A DNA stretch of 21,853 bases. Source: an uncultured Lentisphaeria bacterium. GTDB lineage: Bacteria > Verrucomicrobiota > Lentisphaeria > Victivallales > Victivallaceae. Shown in pieces: positions 1-7,500 of the stretch; the first letter of the stretch is position 1, and each line of letters begins with the position of its first letter. The DNA lies in contig CALABZ010000014.1 of assembly GCA_937888615.1 (NCBI GenBank), positions 1 to 21,853 on the forward strand, written 5' to 3'. The notes beneath the pieces were generated by a model. It had not been told where the DNA came from. It worked only from the letters and a program-made list of their open reading frames with translations, and made no database searches. A program made the translations under genes and the position numbers.

Positions 1-113
1 ATTTTTCTTACGAGCGTTATTTGCAAAATCAACTGCGCAAGGCTTTCGGCTTTGAGGGGACGCCCATTCGGTTCGTCTTTCGCGAACGCAAAAAAGAGGA
101 TGGTAGCAGATGA
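1..113 (+). CDS. der: Ribosome-assembly GTPase Der (EngA), C-terminal end, partial
   Basis: Only the last 36 codons are inside the window, read in frame 3 and ending at TGA 111-113. They encode the end of the KH-like C-terminal domain of Der, with the family signature YERYLQNQLRKAF, then GTPIRFVFRER and a short basic tail. Der is a tandem-GTPase protein that acts in 50S ribosomal subunit maturation in the cytoplasm. The tail ends where Der proteins usually end, so this terminus looks intact. The stop codon overlaps the next start as ATGA. That neighbour is a fragment of an unrelated transporter, which makes the joint odd. The identification rests on a short but characteristic stretch. Confidence 0.75.
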   Translation, partial: FSYERYLQNQLRKAFGFEGTPIRFVFRERKKEDGSR

Positions 114-418
114 GTGAGATAGTGAAATTCCTGCTGATTGCGACGGCGGCACTGCTGGCGGCGGCGGCGGTCAGTGTGGCGGGACTGCTCGGGTTCGTCG
201 GGCTGATCGCCCCGCATATCGTTCGGATCGTCATCGGTACGGACAACCGTTTTCTGCTGCCCGGCGCGGCCCTGTTCGGGGCGTTGATGGTGGTGACATG
301 CGACACGGTCGGACGGTTGGTGATGCAGAACTCGGAACTGCCGGTCGGAATCATCATGGCCCTGCTCGGACCGCCGTTTTTCCTCTGGCTGTTGAGGAGG
401 AATCATTATGAAGCTTGA
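110..418 (+). CDS. FecCD/BtuC-type ABC transporter permease, C-terminal fragment
   Basis: This 102-residue product matches only the last third of a FecCD permease, the roughly 330-residue, ten-helix inner-membrane subunit of iron-siderophore and cobalamin importers. It has a hydrophobic helix (about residues 6-25), then the family signature GFVGLIAPHIVR, two more membrane segments and the usual end ALLGPPFFLWLLRR. The missing part would hold about seven helices. An in-frame TAG at 104-106 lies just before the ATG, so the frame cannot extend upstream, and the bases before it encode der. A GAGG at 96-99 could serve as ribosome binding site. The stop overlaps the start of the downstream ATPase by 11 bases, the normal permease-ATPase arrangement. 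It is probably a non-functional remnant or the product of an assembly joint rather than a working permease. Confidence 0.8.
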   Translation: MSEIVKFLLIATAALLAAAAVSVAGLLGFVGLIAPHIVRIVIGTDNRFLLPGAALFGALMVVTCDTVGRLVMQNSELPVGIIMALLGPPFFLWLLRRNHYEA

Positions 419-1214
419 AGTCAAATCGCTCTGCGCCGGGTACGGCGGCAGGGTGGTGCTGGAAAATATCGATTTTGCAGTGGAATCGGGCAGTATCACC
501 ACGTTGCTGGGGCCCAACGGCTGCGGCAAATCGACGCTTTTAAAAGTGATCGGACGGACCATCCGTCCGTTTTCAGGCGATATCCGGATCGGGGAACGCC
601 CCGTCGCCAACTACCGGCGGAACGAGTTGGCCCGGACGTTGGCCCTGCTGCCGCAACTGCATCACGCTTCCGGCGAGATCACGGTCGAAGAACTGGCCGC
701 GTTCGGGCGCTACCCCCACCGCGGATTTCAACTGACGCTAGGCGAGCACGATCGCCAGGTCATCGACCGTTCGCTGACCATGACCCGTATGGAAGGACTG
801 CGCAGGCGCCGTATTTCCAGTTTGTCGGGCGGCGAACGCCAGCGCGCCTGGATCGCCATGACGCTGGCGCAGGAACCGAAAATCCTGCTGCTGGACGAAC
901 CGACCACATTTCTCGACATCTGTTGCCAGTTTGAAATCATCGAAATGATCCGTCTCCTCAACCGGGAATTCGGCATCACCATCGTCATGGTTCTGCACGA
1001 CCTGAACCTCGCCGCACGCTGTTCCGACCGTCTGGCGTTGATGAAAGACCGGAAAATCCGTTACGAAGGCCCCCCTGCCGACATCATGAAGCCCGAAATC
1101 CTTCGCGACATCTTTGAAATCGAGCCCGAAATCAATATCGCCCGGGACGGCAGTCCCTATTGCCTGCCGGTCGGCTCCACCCGTTTGAACACAGGAGAAA
1201 CCAGCCATGCCTAA
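408..1214 (+). CDS. ABC transporter ATP-binding protein, FepC/BtuD type (iron-siderophore or cobalamin uptake)
   Basis: This 268-residue protein is the cytoplasmic ATPase of a metal-chelate or cobalamin importer. Every ABC motif is visible: Walker A GPNGCGKST (residues 35-43), Q-loop near Gln83, signature LSGGERQR (139-146), Walker B ILLLDEPT (159-166), D-loop FLDI and the switch His197 in VLHDLN. Length and order match the FepC/FhuC/BtuD family. The ATG has a strong GAGGAGG at 394-400. The gene overlaps the permease fragment upstream and cobJ downstream (8 bases), so the three are translationally coupled. The neighbouring cobJ points towards cobalamin or a corrinoid precursor as substrate, but siderophore iron cannot be excluded. 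With the permease truncated, the transporter is probably not functional as drawn. Confidence 0.88.
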   Translation: MKLEVKSLCAGYGGRVVLENIDFAVESGSITTLLGPNGCGKSTLLKVIGRTIRPFSGDIRIGERPVANYRRNELARTLALLPQLHHASGEITVEELAAFGRYPHRGFQLTLGEHDRQVIDRSLTMTRMEGLRRRRISSLSGGERQRAWIAMTLAQEPKILLLDEPTTFLDICCQFEIIEMIRLLNREFGITIVMVLHDLNLAARCSDRLALMKDRKIRYEGPPADIMKPEILRDIFEIEPEINIARDGSPYCLPVGSTRLNTGETSHA

Positions 1215-1956
1215 AATTTACGCCGTCGGCATTGGTCCCGGCTCGCTCGAACTGCTGACCCCGCAGGCACACCGCATCCTGTCGGAATGCACCGCCGTGG
1301 CCGGTTACTCCATGTATCTTGACCAGATCGCGCCACTGATCGAAGGGAAAAAGTTAATCCCGGGCGCCATGCGCCAGGAACTTCAACGCTGTCGCCAGTC
1401 GCTCGACGCCACCCTGAACGGCGAAACCGTGGCGGTCGTATCCTCCGGCGACGCCGGCATCTACGGCATGGCGGGGCTGTTGCTGGAACTGACCGAGGAG
1501 GAGCCCTATCGCGAAATCGAAGTGGAAGTGATTCCGGGAATTACCGCCGCCATTTCCTGCGCGGCACTGGTCGGGGCACCGCTGATGAACGACTTCGCCG
1601 TCGTCAGCTTATCCGATCTGATGACTGACCGTGAAACCATCGAAAAACGTCTGCGCGCACTCGCCGCCGCCGATTTCCCGACCGCCCTCTACAATCCAGC
1701 CAGCCGGAAACGGCACGAACTGCTCGAGTATGCCGTCCGCACGTTTCGCGAAACCGGGGGAAATCTGCCTTGTGCGCTGGTTCGCGACGCCTACCGGAGC
1801 GAAGAACAGATCGAAATATGCCGTCTCGACGATTTTCCGTTCGAAAAAGTCCAGATGACGACGCTGGTCCTGATCGGCAACAGCCAGACCCGGATCAAGG
1901 GAAACCGCCTCTACAACCGCCGCGGCTACCGCGGCAAGTACAGCCTCGAATCCTGA
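1207..1956 (+). CDS. cobJ: Precorrin-3B / cobalt-precorrin-3 C17-methyltransferase
   Basis: This 249-residue protein belongs to the SAM-dependent tetrapyrrole methylases and fits CobJ/CbiH, which methylates C17 and drives ring contraction in corrin synthesis. Visible signs are the N-terminal YAVGIGPGSLELLTPQA loop, the SAM-site sequence SSGDAGIYGMAG (about residues 78-89), GITAAISCAALVGAPL, LYNPASRKR, and the C-terminal GNSQT with RLYNRRGYRGKY, which matches the usual GNS-T and RGY end of CobJ. Length is normal for the single-domain form. The start has GGAG about ten bases upstream and overlaps the ATPase gene by 8 bases. No other cobalamin gene is in the window, so whether the anaerobic (CbiH) or aerobic (CobJ) version is meant cannot be decided. 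Confidence 0.88.
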   Translation: MPKIYAVGIGPGSLELLTPQAHRILSECTAVAGYSMYLDQIAPLIEGKKLIPGAMRQELQRCRQSLDATLNGETVAVVSSGDAGIYGMAGLLLELTEEEPYREIEVEVIPGITAAISCAALVGAPLMNDFAVVSLSDLMTDRETIEKRLRALAAADFPTALYNPASRKRHELLEYAVRTFRETGGNLPCALVRDAYRSEEQIEICRLDDFPFEKVQMTTLVLIGNSQTRIKGNRLYNRRGYRGKYSLES

Positions 1957-1980
1957 AAGAACCAAACCGCACAGACCTGA

Positions 1981-2517
1981 TCAAATATCCTCTCCGAGTT
2001 TCTCCAACTGTCCCAATACGGCCTTGTTACGAGCCAGATCGTCCACGGCTCCGGCGGAAATTTTCTCATCGACGATCATTTCCCAGCCCAAATATTCGGC
2101 GATATACCGGAACTGACTGGAAATCAGGCGGTATTCGGAATCGCCCAGCTCCGCTTCTCCAATCGCCACGATCCCGAGTTTCTTTGACATCGTCATCAAT
2201 TCATCACCCTTCGAATAAAATTTATCCAGGGCCAGCTTCAACTGTCCGGTGATGCCCCACCAGTAAACCGGCGAACCGAATAGAATCATATCGGCCGCAA
2301 CCACCTTGTCCATCAATTCGGCTCCGCCATCCGGCAGAACACAGCGCCCGCCGTTCTGCTGACACGCTTCGCAGGCGATGCACCCCTGCAAATTCAGGTC
2401 CACGACATTGATCCATTCTGTCCGATGCCTGGGTTCCATTCCGACTTTCAGCGCGTTCAATGCGTGGACAGTATTCCCATTCTTGCGTGGACTTCCATTT
2501 AAAATCAGAATCTTCAT
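1981..2517 (-). CDS. Flavodoxin-fold NAD(P)H-dependent oxidoreductase / iron-sulfur flavoprotein
   Basis: This 178-residue protein has the N-terminal FMN phosphate-binding motif NGSPRKNGNT (about residues 7-16) of the NADPH-dependent FMN reductase and iron-sulfur flavoprotein group. A cysteine cluster CIACEACQQNGGRC (about residues 46-59) follows, and then the flavin-contacting GSPVYWWGITGQLK segment. The CxxC plus later Cys pattern is like that of Isf-type flavoproteins that carry a cluster and shuttle electrons, although the exact ligand pattern cannot be confirmed by eye. A GGAGA lies upstream of the ATG. It follows the DUF523 gene by 21 bases on the same strand, so the two are probably co-transcribed. 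The physiological electron donor and acceptor are unknown. Confidence 0.82.
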   Translation of the reverse strand: MKILILNGSPRKNGNTVHALNALKVGMEPRHRTEWINVVDLNLQGCIACEACQQNGGRCVLPDGGAELMDKVVAADMILFGSPVYWWGITGQLKLALDKFYSKGDELMTMSKKLGIVAIGEAELGDSEYRLISSQFRYIAEYLGWEMIVDEKISAGAVDDLARNKAVLGQLEKLGEDI

Positions 2518-2538
2518 ACCAAGTCTCCAATATACAAT

Positions 2539-2937
2539 TTATTCGAATGATTGATCGCAGACTTCATTTTCATCCAGCACCCGGCATTGCGGAAAACGTT
2601 TTTCAAATGCCTGCCGGAACATGCCCGTCTTGCCGCAACTGGGCGATTTGCTTTTCAGGATCGCCGCCTTGAATTCGACTTCCGCCAATGCGTCAAGTTT
2701 ACGCGCCACCCACGGAGCCAGCATGGCGGTGAAGTCGCCCCCATTGATATTGCCGATCAAGTGCCCGTCCGTCAGCGTCATCGGTTCACGGGGAACCGGC
2801 AAACCGCATTCGCTTTCGGGGCAGACCGGAATCAATTCATACCGTTCTTTCAATGCGGCGACTTCGGCGGACAACTTGTGCCTGCCGTCATAGCGCACCG
2901 GACATCCCAATAAACAGGCACTGACCAGAATTTTCAT
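2539..2937 (-). CDS. DUF523 domain protein (YbbK-like)
   Basis: This 132-residue protein shows the hallmarks of DUF523: N-terminal SACLLGCPVRYDG (residues 6-18), PVCPESECGLPVPREP (about 38-53), and near the C terminus AAILKSKSPSCGKTG. The paired Cys residues are conserved in the family and suggest metal or cluster binding. The biochemical role of the stand-alone domain is not established. A strong GGGAGG lies seven bases before the ATG. It sits 35 bases downstream of the PhoH-like gene and 21 bases upstream of the flavoprotein gene on the same strand, consistent with a three-gene transcript. Full length for the family. Confidence 0.85.
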   Translation of the reverse strand: MKILVSACLLGCPVRYDGRHKLSAEVAALKERYELIPVCPESECGLPVPREPMTLTDGHLIGNINGGDFTAMLAPWVARKLDALAEVEFKAAILKSKSPSCGKTGMFRQAFEKRFPQCRVLDENEVCDQSFE

Positions 2938-2972
2938 TTCGTTCCTCCCCGTTTCATATGGTTGCGATTCGC

Positions 2973-4307
2973 TTACAGATATTTGGCGGCAATCCCGGCG
3001 AGTTCGCTGCGTTCGCTCCGGGCCAGCGTGATATGACCGTGGAGCGGCAGGCCTTTCAGCCGCTCGGCGGAATAGGTCAGGCCGTTGCTCGAAGCGTCGA
3101 GGTACGGGTTGTCGATCTGTTCCGGGTCGCCGGTCAACACCATCTTCGACCCCTCGCCGGCGCGGCTGATGATGGTTTTGATCTCATGCGGCGTCAGGTT
3201 CTGCGCTTCATCCACGATAATGAACTGGTTGGCAAGACTGCGGCCGCGGATATAGGTGATCGCTTCCAGTTCCAGGCGCTGGGAGTTCATGAGTTCGCTG
3301 ATTTTTTTCGCGGACCCGTTCGGGCGTCCGTTCTGAAACAGGAAATCGAGGTTGTCGAAAATCGGCTTCATCCACTGAAGCAGTTTGTCGTCCTTGGCTC
3401 CCGGCAGGTAACCGATATCATTGCCGAGCGGCATGATCGGGCGTGACACCAGGATTTTTTCGTAAAGATTCAGGTGCATGACCTGTTCGAGCGCGGCGGC
3501 CAGCGCCAATAACGTCTTGCCGGTTCCGGCGCGGCCTACCAGTGAAATGAGCTTGACATCCTGGTCGAGCAACAGGTCCATCGCCATGCGTTGCTCCTTG
3601 TTGCGGGCCTGGATATTCCATACCGACTGATCGGAACGGCCATTCAACAGTCTCAGAATGCCGTCCTCGTATTTGCGGCCAAGGGCGGTACGCTTGGGAT
3701 TTTCGGGATCCTGGAGCATGACGAACTCATTGGTCATCAGGTCAAAGGAATCCTTCATTTCCTTGTTTTTATAAAATTCATCGACCACGCCGCCGCCGAC
3801 TTCGACGGTTTTCCACCCGGCATAAAGGTGTTCATATTCGACCCGCTCGCGTTCGAAGTCCATCACGTTCAGGCCGAGGGCGTCGGCTTTCAGGCGCAGA
3901 TTGATGTCCTTGCTGATGAAATAAACGTTCTCGCGATCTTTCTGCAGCGACAGCGCCACCCGGAGAATCCGGTTGTCCGGTGAATCAATATTGATTGCGG
4001 AATCGGTAATGCGGTTCAGTTGTTCCTCCGAAAAGGTGGCGCGGGCGCAAATGATCTGAAGTTTGCCGCTTTTCGGATCATTCGGAAAAATGGGAACGCC
4101 TGTCACCAACGAACCATAATGGCGAAATTCATCGAGCTTGCGAATCACATATCGGGCGTTGCGCCCAAGCTCGTCATGGTTTTTCTTGAAGCGGTCGAGT
4201 TCTTCGATCACCGCCATCGGGATGACGACATCATTGTCTTTGAAAGCCATCAGACTGTCGCCGTTGTGGAGAAGTACGTTGGTGTCCAGCACGAAAGTTT
4301 TTATCAT
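2973..4307 (-). CDS. PIN domain-PhoH family ATPase (YlaK-like)
   Basis: This 444-residue cytoplasmic protein pairs an N-terminal PIN nuclease domain (about residues 1-150; FVLDTNVLLH with acidic Asp8, later DSPDNRILR and FISKDINLR) with a C-terminal PhoH ATPase domain. The ATPase carries Walker A GRAGTGKT (258-265), Walker B IIVDEAQNLTP and sensor-like LTGDPEQID. Proteins of this PIN-PhoH class are RNA-associated ATPases/helicases linked to RNA turnover. I chose the ATG at 4307 because GAGGTGA lies five bases before it. An in-frame GTG two codons upstream overlaps that Shine-Dalgarno sequence and is less likely. The DUF523 and flavoprotein genes follow on the same strand. Confidence 0.9.
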   Translation of the reverse strand: MIKTFVLDTNVLLHNGDSLMAFKDNDVVIPMAVIEELDRFKKNHDELGRNARYVIRKLDEFRHYGSLVTGVPIFPNDPKSGKLQIICARATFSEEQLNRITDSAINIDSPDNRILRVALSLQKDRENVYFISKDINLRLKADALGLNVMDFERERVEYEHLYAGWKTVEVGGGVVDEFYKNKEMKDSFDLMTNEFVMLQDPENPKRTALGRKYEDGILRLLNGRSDQSVWNIQARNKEQRMAMDLLLDQDVKLISLVGRAGTGKTLLALAAALEQVMHLNLYEKILVSRPIMPLGNDIGYLPGAKDDKLLQWMKPIFDNLDFLFQNGRPNGSAKKISELMNSQRLELEAITYIRGRSLANQFIIVDEAQNLTPHEIKTIISRAGEGSKMVLTGDPEQIDNPYLDASSNGLTYSAERLKGLPLHGHITLARSERSELAGIAAKYL

Positions 4308-4369
4308 ATTCACCTCGTTGTCGTTACTTGTAGATTAATGCAATGTTCCCGAATTGCAATTGCAGAATA

Positions 4370-4392
4370 GCAATAAATTCATGTTTTATTGC
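4370..4392. repeat. 8-bp inverted repeat in the phoH / transglycosylase divergent region
   Basis: GCAATAAA at 4370-4377 is mirrored by TTTATTGC at 4385-4392 around a 7-base spacer. It lies in the 153-base AT-rich region between two divergent genes, 9 bases upstream of the putative -35 box of the transglycosylase gene. It could be an operator or a weak hairpin; nothing in the window decides which. A palindromic GCAATTGC lies just to its left. Confidence 0.35.
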
Positions 4393-4400
4393 GAAATAAT

Positions 4401-4429
4401 TTGGAAAATCGCGTTATCGGCGCTATTAT
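4401..4429 (+). promoter_or_regulatory. Putative sigma-70-type promoter for the lytic transglycosylase gene
   Basis: TTGGAA (4401-4406) and TATTAT (4424-4429) are separated by exactly 17 bases. Transcription would start near 4436, leaving about 25 bases to the proposed TTG start and including the AAGGGA at 4445-4450. This supports the downstream start codon over the TTG at 4389, which would precede the promoter. Confidence 0.45.
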
Positions 4430-4460
4430 AACTACATATAGCAACAAGGGAAAGACTATT

Positions 4461-5054
4461 TTGAGCAGGAAATTTCGTCTGACTTTTCGCAAGAAAATCA
4501 TGGGTCTGGCGGTCCTGCTGCTGCTGGTCATTGCAGCGGTATGCGGCCGCCAGGCACTGTATCGCGGCGCGGTCAAGGGGTGGCGCTATGCTTTCGGGCG
4601 CCCCGGCCGTTATCAGCCGCTGATTGCTGCCGCCGCCGAACGTCACGGGGTGGACAGCCGCCTGATCTATGCCGTTATCGCCAAGGAGAGCGGTTTTAAC
4701 GCCGACAGCATCGGCGGCGTCGGCGAGATCGGCCTGATGCAGATCCGCCCGAACACGGCGGCGGCGGACTGGGCGCAGGCGCACGGAGTGGCGGTCCCGG
4801 TTCCGGGGGTGTTGTTCAACCCGGAGCTGAATATTGAAATCGGCACCTGGTACCTGGCCCGGGCGATTCAGCGCTGGCGGCAATATGACCACGGCCTTGA
4901 ACTGGCCCTGTGCCAATACAATGCCGGCGAGAGCAAGGCTCGCGAATGGAGCCCCGATACTTATGACGGCGAGCTGAAACCGATCAGCTACCCGACGACG
5001 CGCCAGTACGTCGGCGAAATTATGAAGCATTACCGGAAACTGAAGGAAAATTGA
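4461..5054 (+). CDS. Membrane-anchored lytic transglycosylase (SLT domain)
   Basis: The protein has about 197 residues from the proposed TTG start: a basic N-terminus (RKFRLTFRKK), one transmembrane anchor (GLAVLLLLVIAAVCG, about residues 15-29), then an SLT lysozyme-like domain. The catalytic Glu is in AKESGFN (about residue 76), followed by the family GEIGLMQIRPNTA, the YLA segment, and CQYNAGESKA. It would cleave peptidoglycan glycan strands from the periplasmic face. Size and order fit the short Slt/MltE-like class. Start choice: AAGGGA at 4445-4450 and the promoter at 4401-4429 favour TTG 4461. An in-frame TTG at 4389 would add 24 residues and lies before the promoter, and ATG 4500 would remove the charged anchor flank. 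The DUF3047 gene follows almost directly. Confidence 0.85.
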   Translation: MSRKFRLTFRKKIMGLAVLLLLVIAAVCGRQALYRGAVKGWRYAFGRPGRYQPLIAAAAERHGVDSRLIYAVIAKESGFNADSIGGVGEIGLMQIRPNTAAADWAQAHGVAVPVPGVLFNPELNIEIGTWYLARAIQRWRQYDHGLELALCQYNAGESKAREWSPDTYDGELKPISYPTTRQYVGEIMKHYRKLKEN

Positions 5055-5056
5055 TT

Positions 5057-5765
5057 TTGCGAATATTGATATTATTAATTTTGTCGTTATGCCTGGCGGT
5101 CCCGTCCCGAGGACTTCACCAAAACCAAAGTCGAGGACGAACAGGTTATTCCGGAGGACTGGACCATCGGCGGTTCCCGGATGGGCGTCCCGATGACCCG
5201 TTTTTACGTGCAGAAAAATGAGAAACTGAAAAAAACCGTGCTGGTGGTCGACAGCCGCAAATCCACCGGCGCGCTGATGTGCAAACCCTCCGACCAGAAC
5301 GTCGACCTCAATAAAACCCCGATCCTGCGCTGGCGCTGGCGCGTGAAATCCCTGCCGCCGGGCGGCGACGGACGCGAAGCCAAGATTGACGACCAGGCCA
5401 TCGCCATTTATGTCGGCGGCCCCGGCCTGTTCAGCAAAAAAAGCATCGCCTACCGCTGGGAAACCGAAACCCCGGTCGACACCACCGGCAAAATCACTTA
5501 CGGTTTCGGAGCACTCACCGTCAACTGGATTTGTCTCCGCAACAAGACGAGCAAGCTCAATGAATGGCATGTGGAAACCCGCGACATCGCCGCCGATTAC
5601 CAGAAATACTACGGTGAAATCCCGGACCGATTCGTTATCAGCATCTGCGGCAACAGCCAGTATTCGAAGTCCGACACCATCGCCGAGATCGAATTCCTCG
5701 AGCTGATCCCGCGTCCGGACCCGCCGCCGGACCAACCCGAACTGGCCGCCCGGAAAACAAACTGA
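5057..5765 (+). CDS. DUF3047 exported protein, frameshifted between signal peptide and mature domain
   Basis: The mature part, open through about 5079-5765, matches DUF3047, a family of exported proteins of unknown function. It shows RWRWRVKSLPPGGD, DDQAIAIYVGGPG, FGALTVNWIC, and near the end DRFVISICGNSQ and IAEIEFLEL. Its frame has a stop at 5076-5078 and no usable start before ATG 5181, so residues such as EDFTKTKVEDEQ would go untranslated. One frame away, a TTG at 5057 with AAGGA 9 bases upstream begins a clear signal peptide (LRILILLILSLCLAVPS). Removing one C from the CCC at 5106-5108 joins the two in frame. This is either a one-base insertion (mutation or sequencing error) or, less likely, programmed shifting. 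The gene starts 2 bases after the transglycosylase stop. Confidence 0.75.
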
Positions 5766-5771
5766 ATTGGA

Positions 5772-5804
5772 CTGATCCCGCGCCCACCCCCGTCGCGGGA
5801 TCAG
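5772..5804. terminator. Perfect 11-bp hairpin between convergent genes
   Basis: The arms 5772-5782 and 5794-5804 (CTGATCCCGCG and its exact complement) enclose an 11-base C-rich loop. It sits 7 bases after the DUF3047 stop and 31 bases from the end of the convergent DUF4139 gene. There is no U-tract directly after it on either strand, so it is not a classical intrinsic terminator. It may still act as a bidirectional or transcript-stabilising hairpin. Confidence 0.45.
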
Positions 5805-5835
5805 CCCAAATGGACCGTCCGAAAAAAATCTTGTT

Positions 5836-7449
5836 TTACATCCGGACCAATACCGAATACTTGTACTTTACCGTAACTTCTTCGCCCGGTTTCAAGTTCA
5901 GTTCCCACGTCAGTTCCCGGCGCGGATTGACGCTGTAAACACCGGTTTCCAGCACTTTCGCCTCCGGTGCCTGTTCCGCGGAAACCAATTCGCCCGAGAA
6001 CTGCAATTTAACCACCGCCACGGCGGCGGTCGAGCGGTAATTGTGCAGTTTCAAGGTTCCTTCGACCTCCGGATTGCGGTAGTTGTAACCGGCGATATGG
6101 ACGATTTTGCGCCCTGACATTTTGTAGTCGATGCTGCTCTTATCCGGGATTTCATATTCGTTCAGCGTACCGGTCACGGTCAGCGACTTGGTGATCTTGA
6201 CCAACGTTTCCTGACCGGGGTTCACCCATTTGATCGTGCCCTGTCCGAGAATTTTTTCGCCGTCGACGATCTCGACCGGCGCCGTGGTGATCGGAGCCTT
6301 CAAGGGATTCTTGAAACGAATGGCGTCCCACAGTTCCCCATAAGGATTTTCTTTATCCGAATAATTCCGGTCGTAAGTTCCCCACTGACTCCGGCGGTCC
6401 GGGATTTCCCATTCCACGATCCGCTCATAAGTTGTTTCGGCGGAGGCAATTTCGCGATATACGCTCGATCCTTTCGCCAGGCTGACCTTGCCGGCGGGGA
6501 AGTAATGGATATCCTCGGAAGCCCCCGTTTCGGGCAATGGCGACACCCCTCTGGACATGGTCGGTTCATTCAGGGTGACATTATTGTACATCGCCATCTG
6601 CTGCATTGTGGCGGCACCCTGATAACGATTCTGCCCGGAAAGCTGTTGGAAAAATTGATTCAAACTTGCAGTCATCAACGGGCTCGTCACCCGCATGTAC
6701 TCCAGGTTCGGGAACCCGGAAATCAGGTTCACCTCGGCCCCCGCCAGATCCTCGATTTCATTGGTAATGACCGCGGATTGGTCGATGCGCATTTTCGCGT
6801 CTTTGCTCAACGCAATCCGATAAGCCGGCGCCCACGACAACCCGAATGTCAGGTAATTCATGGACATGGGAGTTTCGGACGGATCGCACTGCACCAATAA
6901 CATCCGTTTGTCTTCGATGATTTTATCGTTGATGCCGTCGGATTCGATTGAAAGCACCATGCCCTTGCTGAAAGTGATCAACTCACCGGATTCAAGCTTT
7001 ACCGCCAGGTAGGATTCCGGCTGCTGCCCCCTGTAATACGGCTGAACGGAAGCGGCGGACGAAGATTTGCCAAGGCGAAGCATCGTTCCTTTAATAATCC
7101 GGGGCTGTTCGTTATCGGAAGTTCGGAGCGTGACGGTGACTTTGCGGTTCTGATAAGTGGCGGCGAAGTTCCCGAACGGATTTTCGTTGTCCCGAGTACC
7201 GGGGCGTTCCACTGAAGTAACACTCAAATTCGATGCGCCGAAAAACCACAACGTCCCGTGAACCGGATTGATCTCCTCGTCGATCAGGAACGGTTTCGGA
7301 GGAATCTGGCGAACCTCCCGGGTCACCAGTGCATAGCCGTTTTTGAATAACGCGGCCTTGACGATCGGGGCTTTGCTTTTCGCTTCATCGGCTCCGTACA
7401 AGGTTACGCCCAGCAGTACGGCCAGAGTTGCGCTCGCGAGTTTTTTCAT
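5836..7449 (-). CDS. Secreted DUF4139 domain protein
   Basis: This 537-residue protein begins with a signal peptide (MKKLASATLAVLLGVTLYGA, cleavage near residue 20). A lone beta-rich N-terminal region follows (ALFKNGYALVTREV, about 33-46). The DUF4139 body carries the landmark YLTFGLSWAPAYRIAL (about residue 200) and the ITNEIEDLAGAEVNLISG segment, and ends in a beta-sandwich. DUF4139 proteins include the MuiA mucoidy-inhibitor group; their molecular function is not known. A Q/N/M-rich linker (about residues 265-290) separates the two halves. A strong TAAGGAGG lies upstream of the ATG, and tandem TTGACA-containing repeats lie in the upstream gap. It appears to form its own transcription unit at the end of the minus-strand gcv run. 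Confidence 0.82.
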   Translation of the reverse strand: MKKLASATLAVLLGVTLYGADEAKSKAPIVKAALFKNGYALVTREVRQIPPKPFLIDEEINPVHGTLWFFGASNLSVTSVERPGTRDNENPFGNFAATYQNRKVTVTLRTSDNEQPRIIKGTMLRLGKSSSAASVQPYYRGQQPESYLAVKLESGELITFSKGMVLSIESDGINDKIIEDKRMLLVQCDPSETPMSMNYLTFGLSWAPAYRIALSKDAKMRIDQSAVITNEIEDLAGAEVNLISGFPNLEYMRVTSPLMTASLNQFFQQLSGQNRYQGAATMQQMAMYNNVTLNEPTMSRGVSPLPETGASEDIHYFPAGKVSLAKGSSVYREIASAETTYERIVEWEIPDRRSQWGTYDRNYSDKENPYGELWDAIRFKNPLKAPITTAPVEIVDGEKILGQGTIKWVNPGQETLVKITKSLTVTGTLNEYEIPDKSSIDYKMSGRKIVHIAGYNYRNPEVEGTLKLHNYRSTAAVAVVKLQFSGELVSAEQAPEAKVLETGVYSVNPRRELTWELNLKPGEEVTVKYKYSVLVRM

Positions 7450-7500
7450 CTCACATCCTCCTTATCAGTTTCTTGAATACAATAGCCCGCTTTTCGGATA

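Noticed and set aside
4308..4369. Promoter for the PhoH-like gene (TTGCAA with TAATCT at 16 bases on the minus strand)
   Set aside because: The match is weak and overlaps a repetitive GCAATTGC tract, so it was not listed as a feature.
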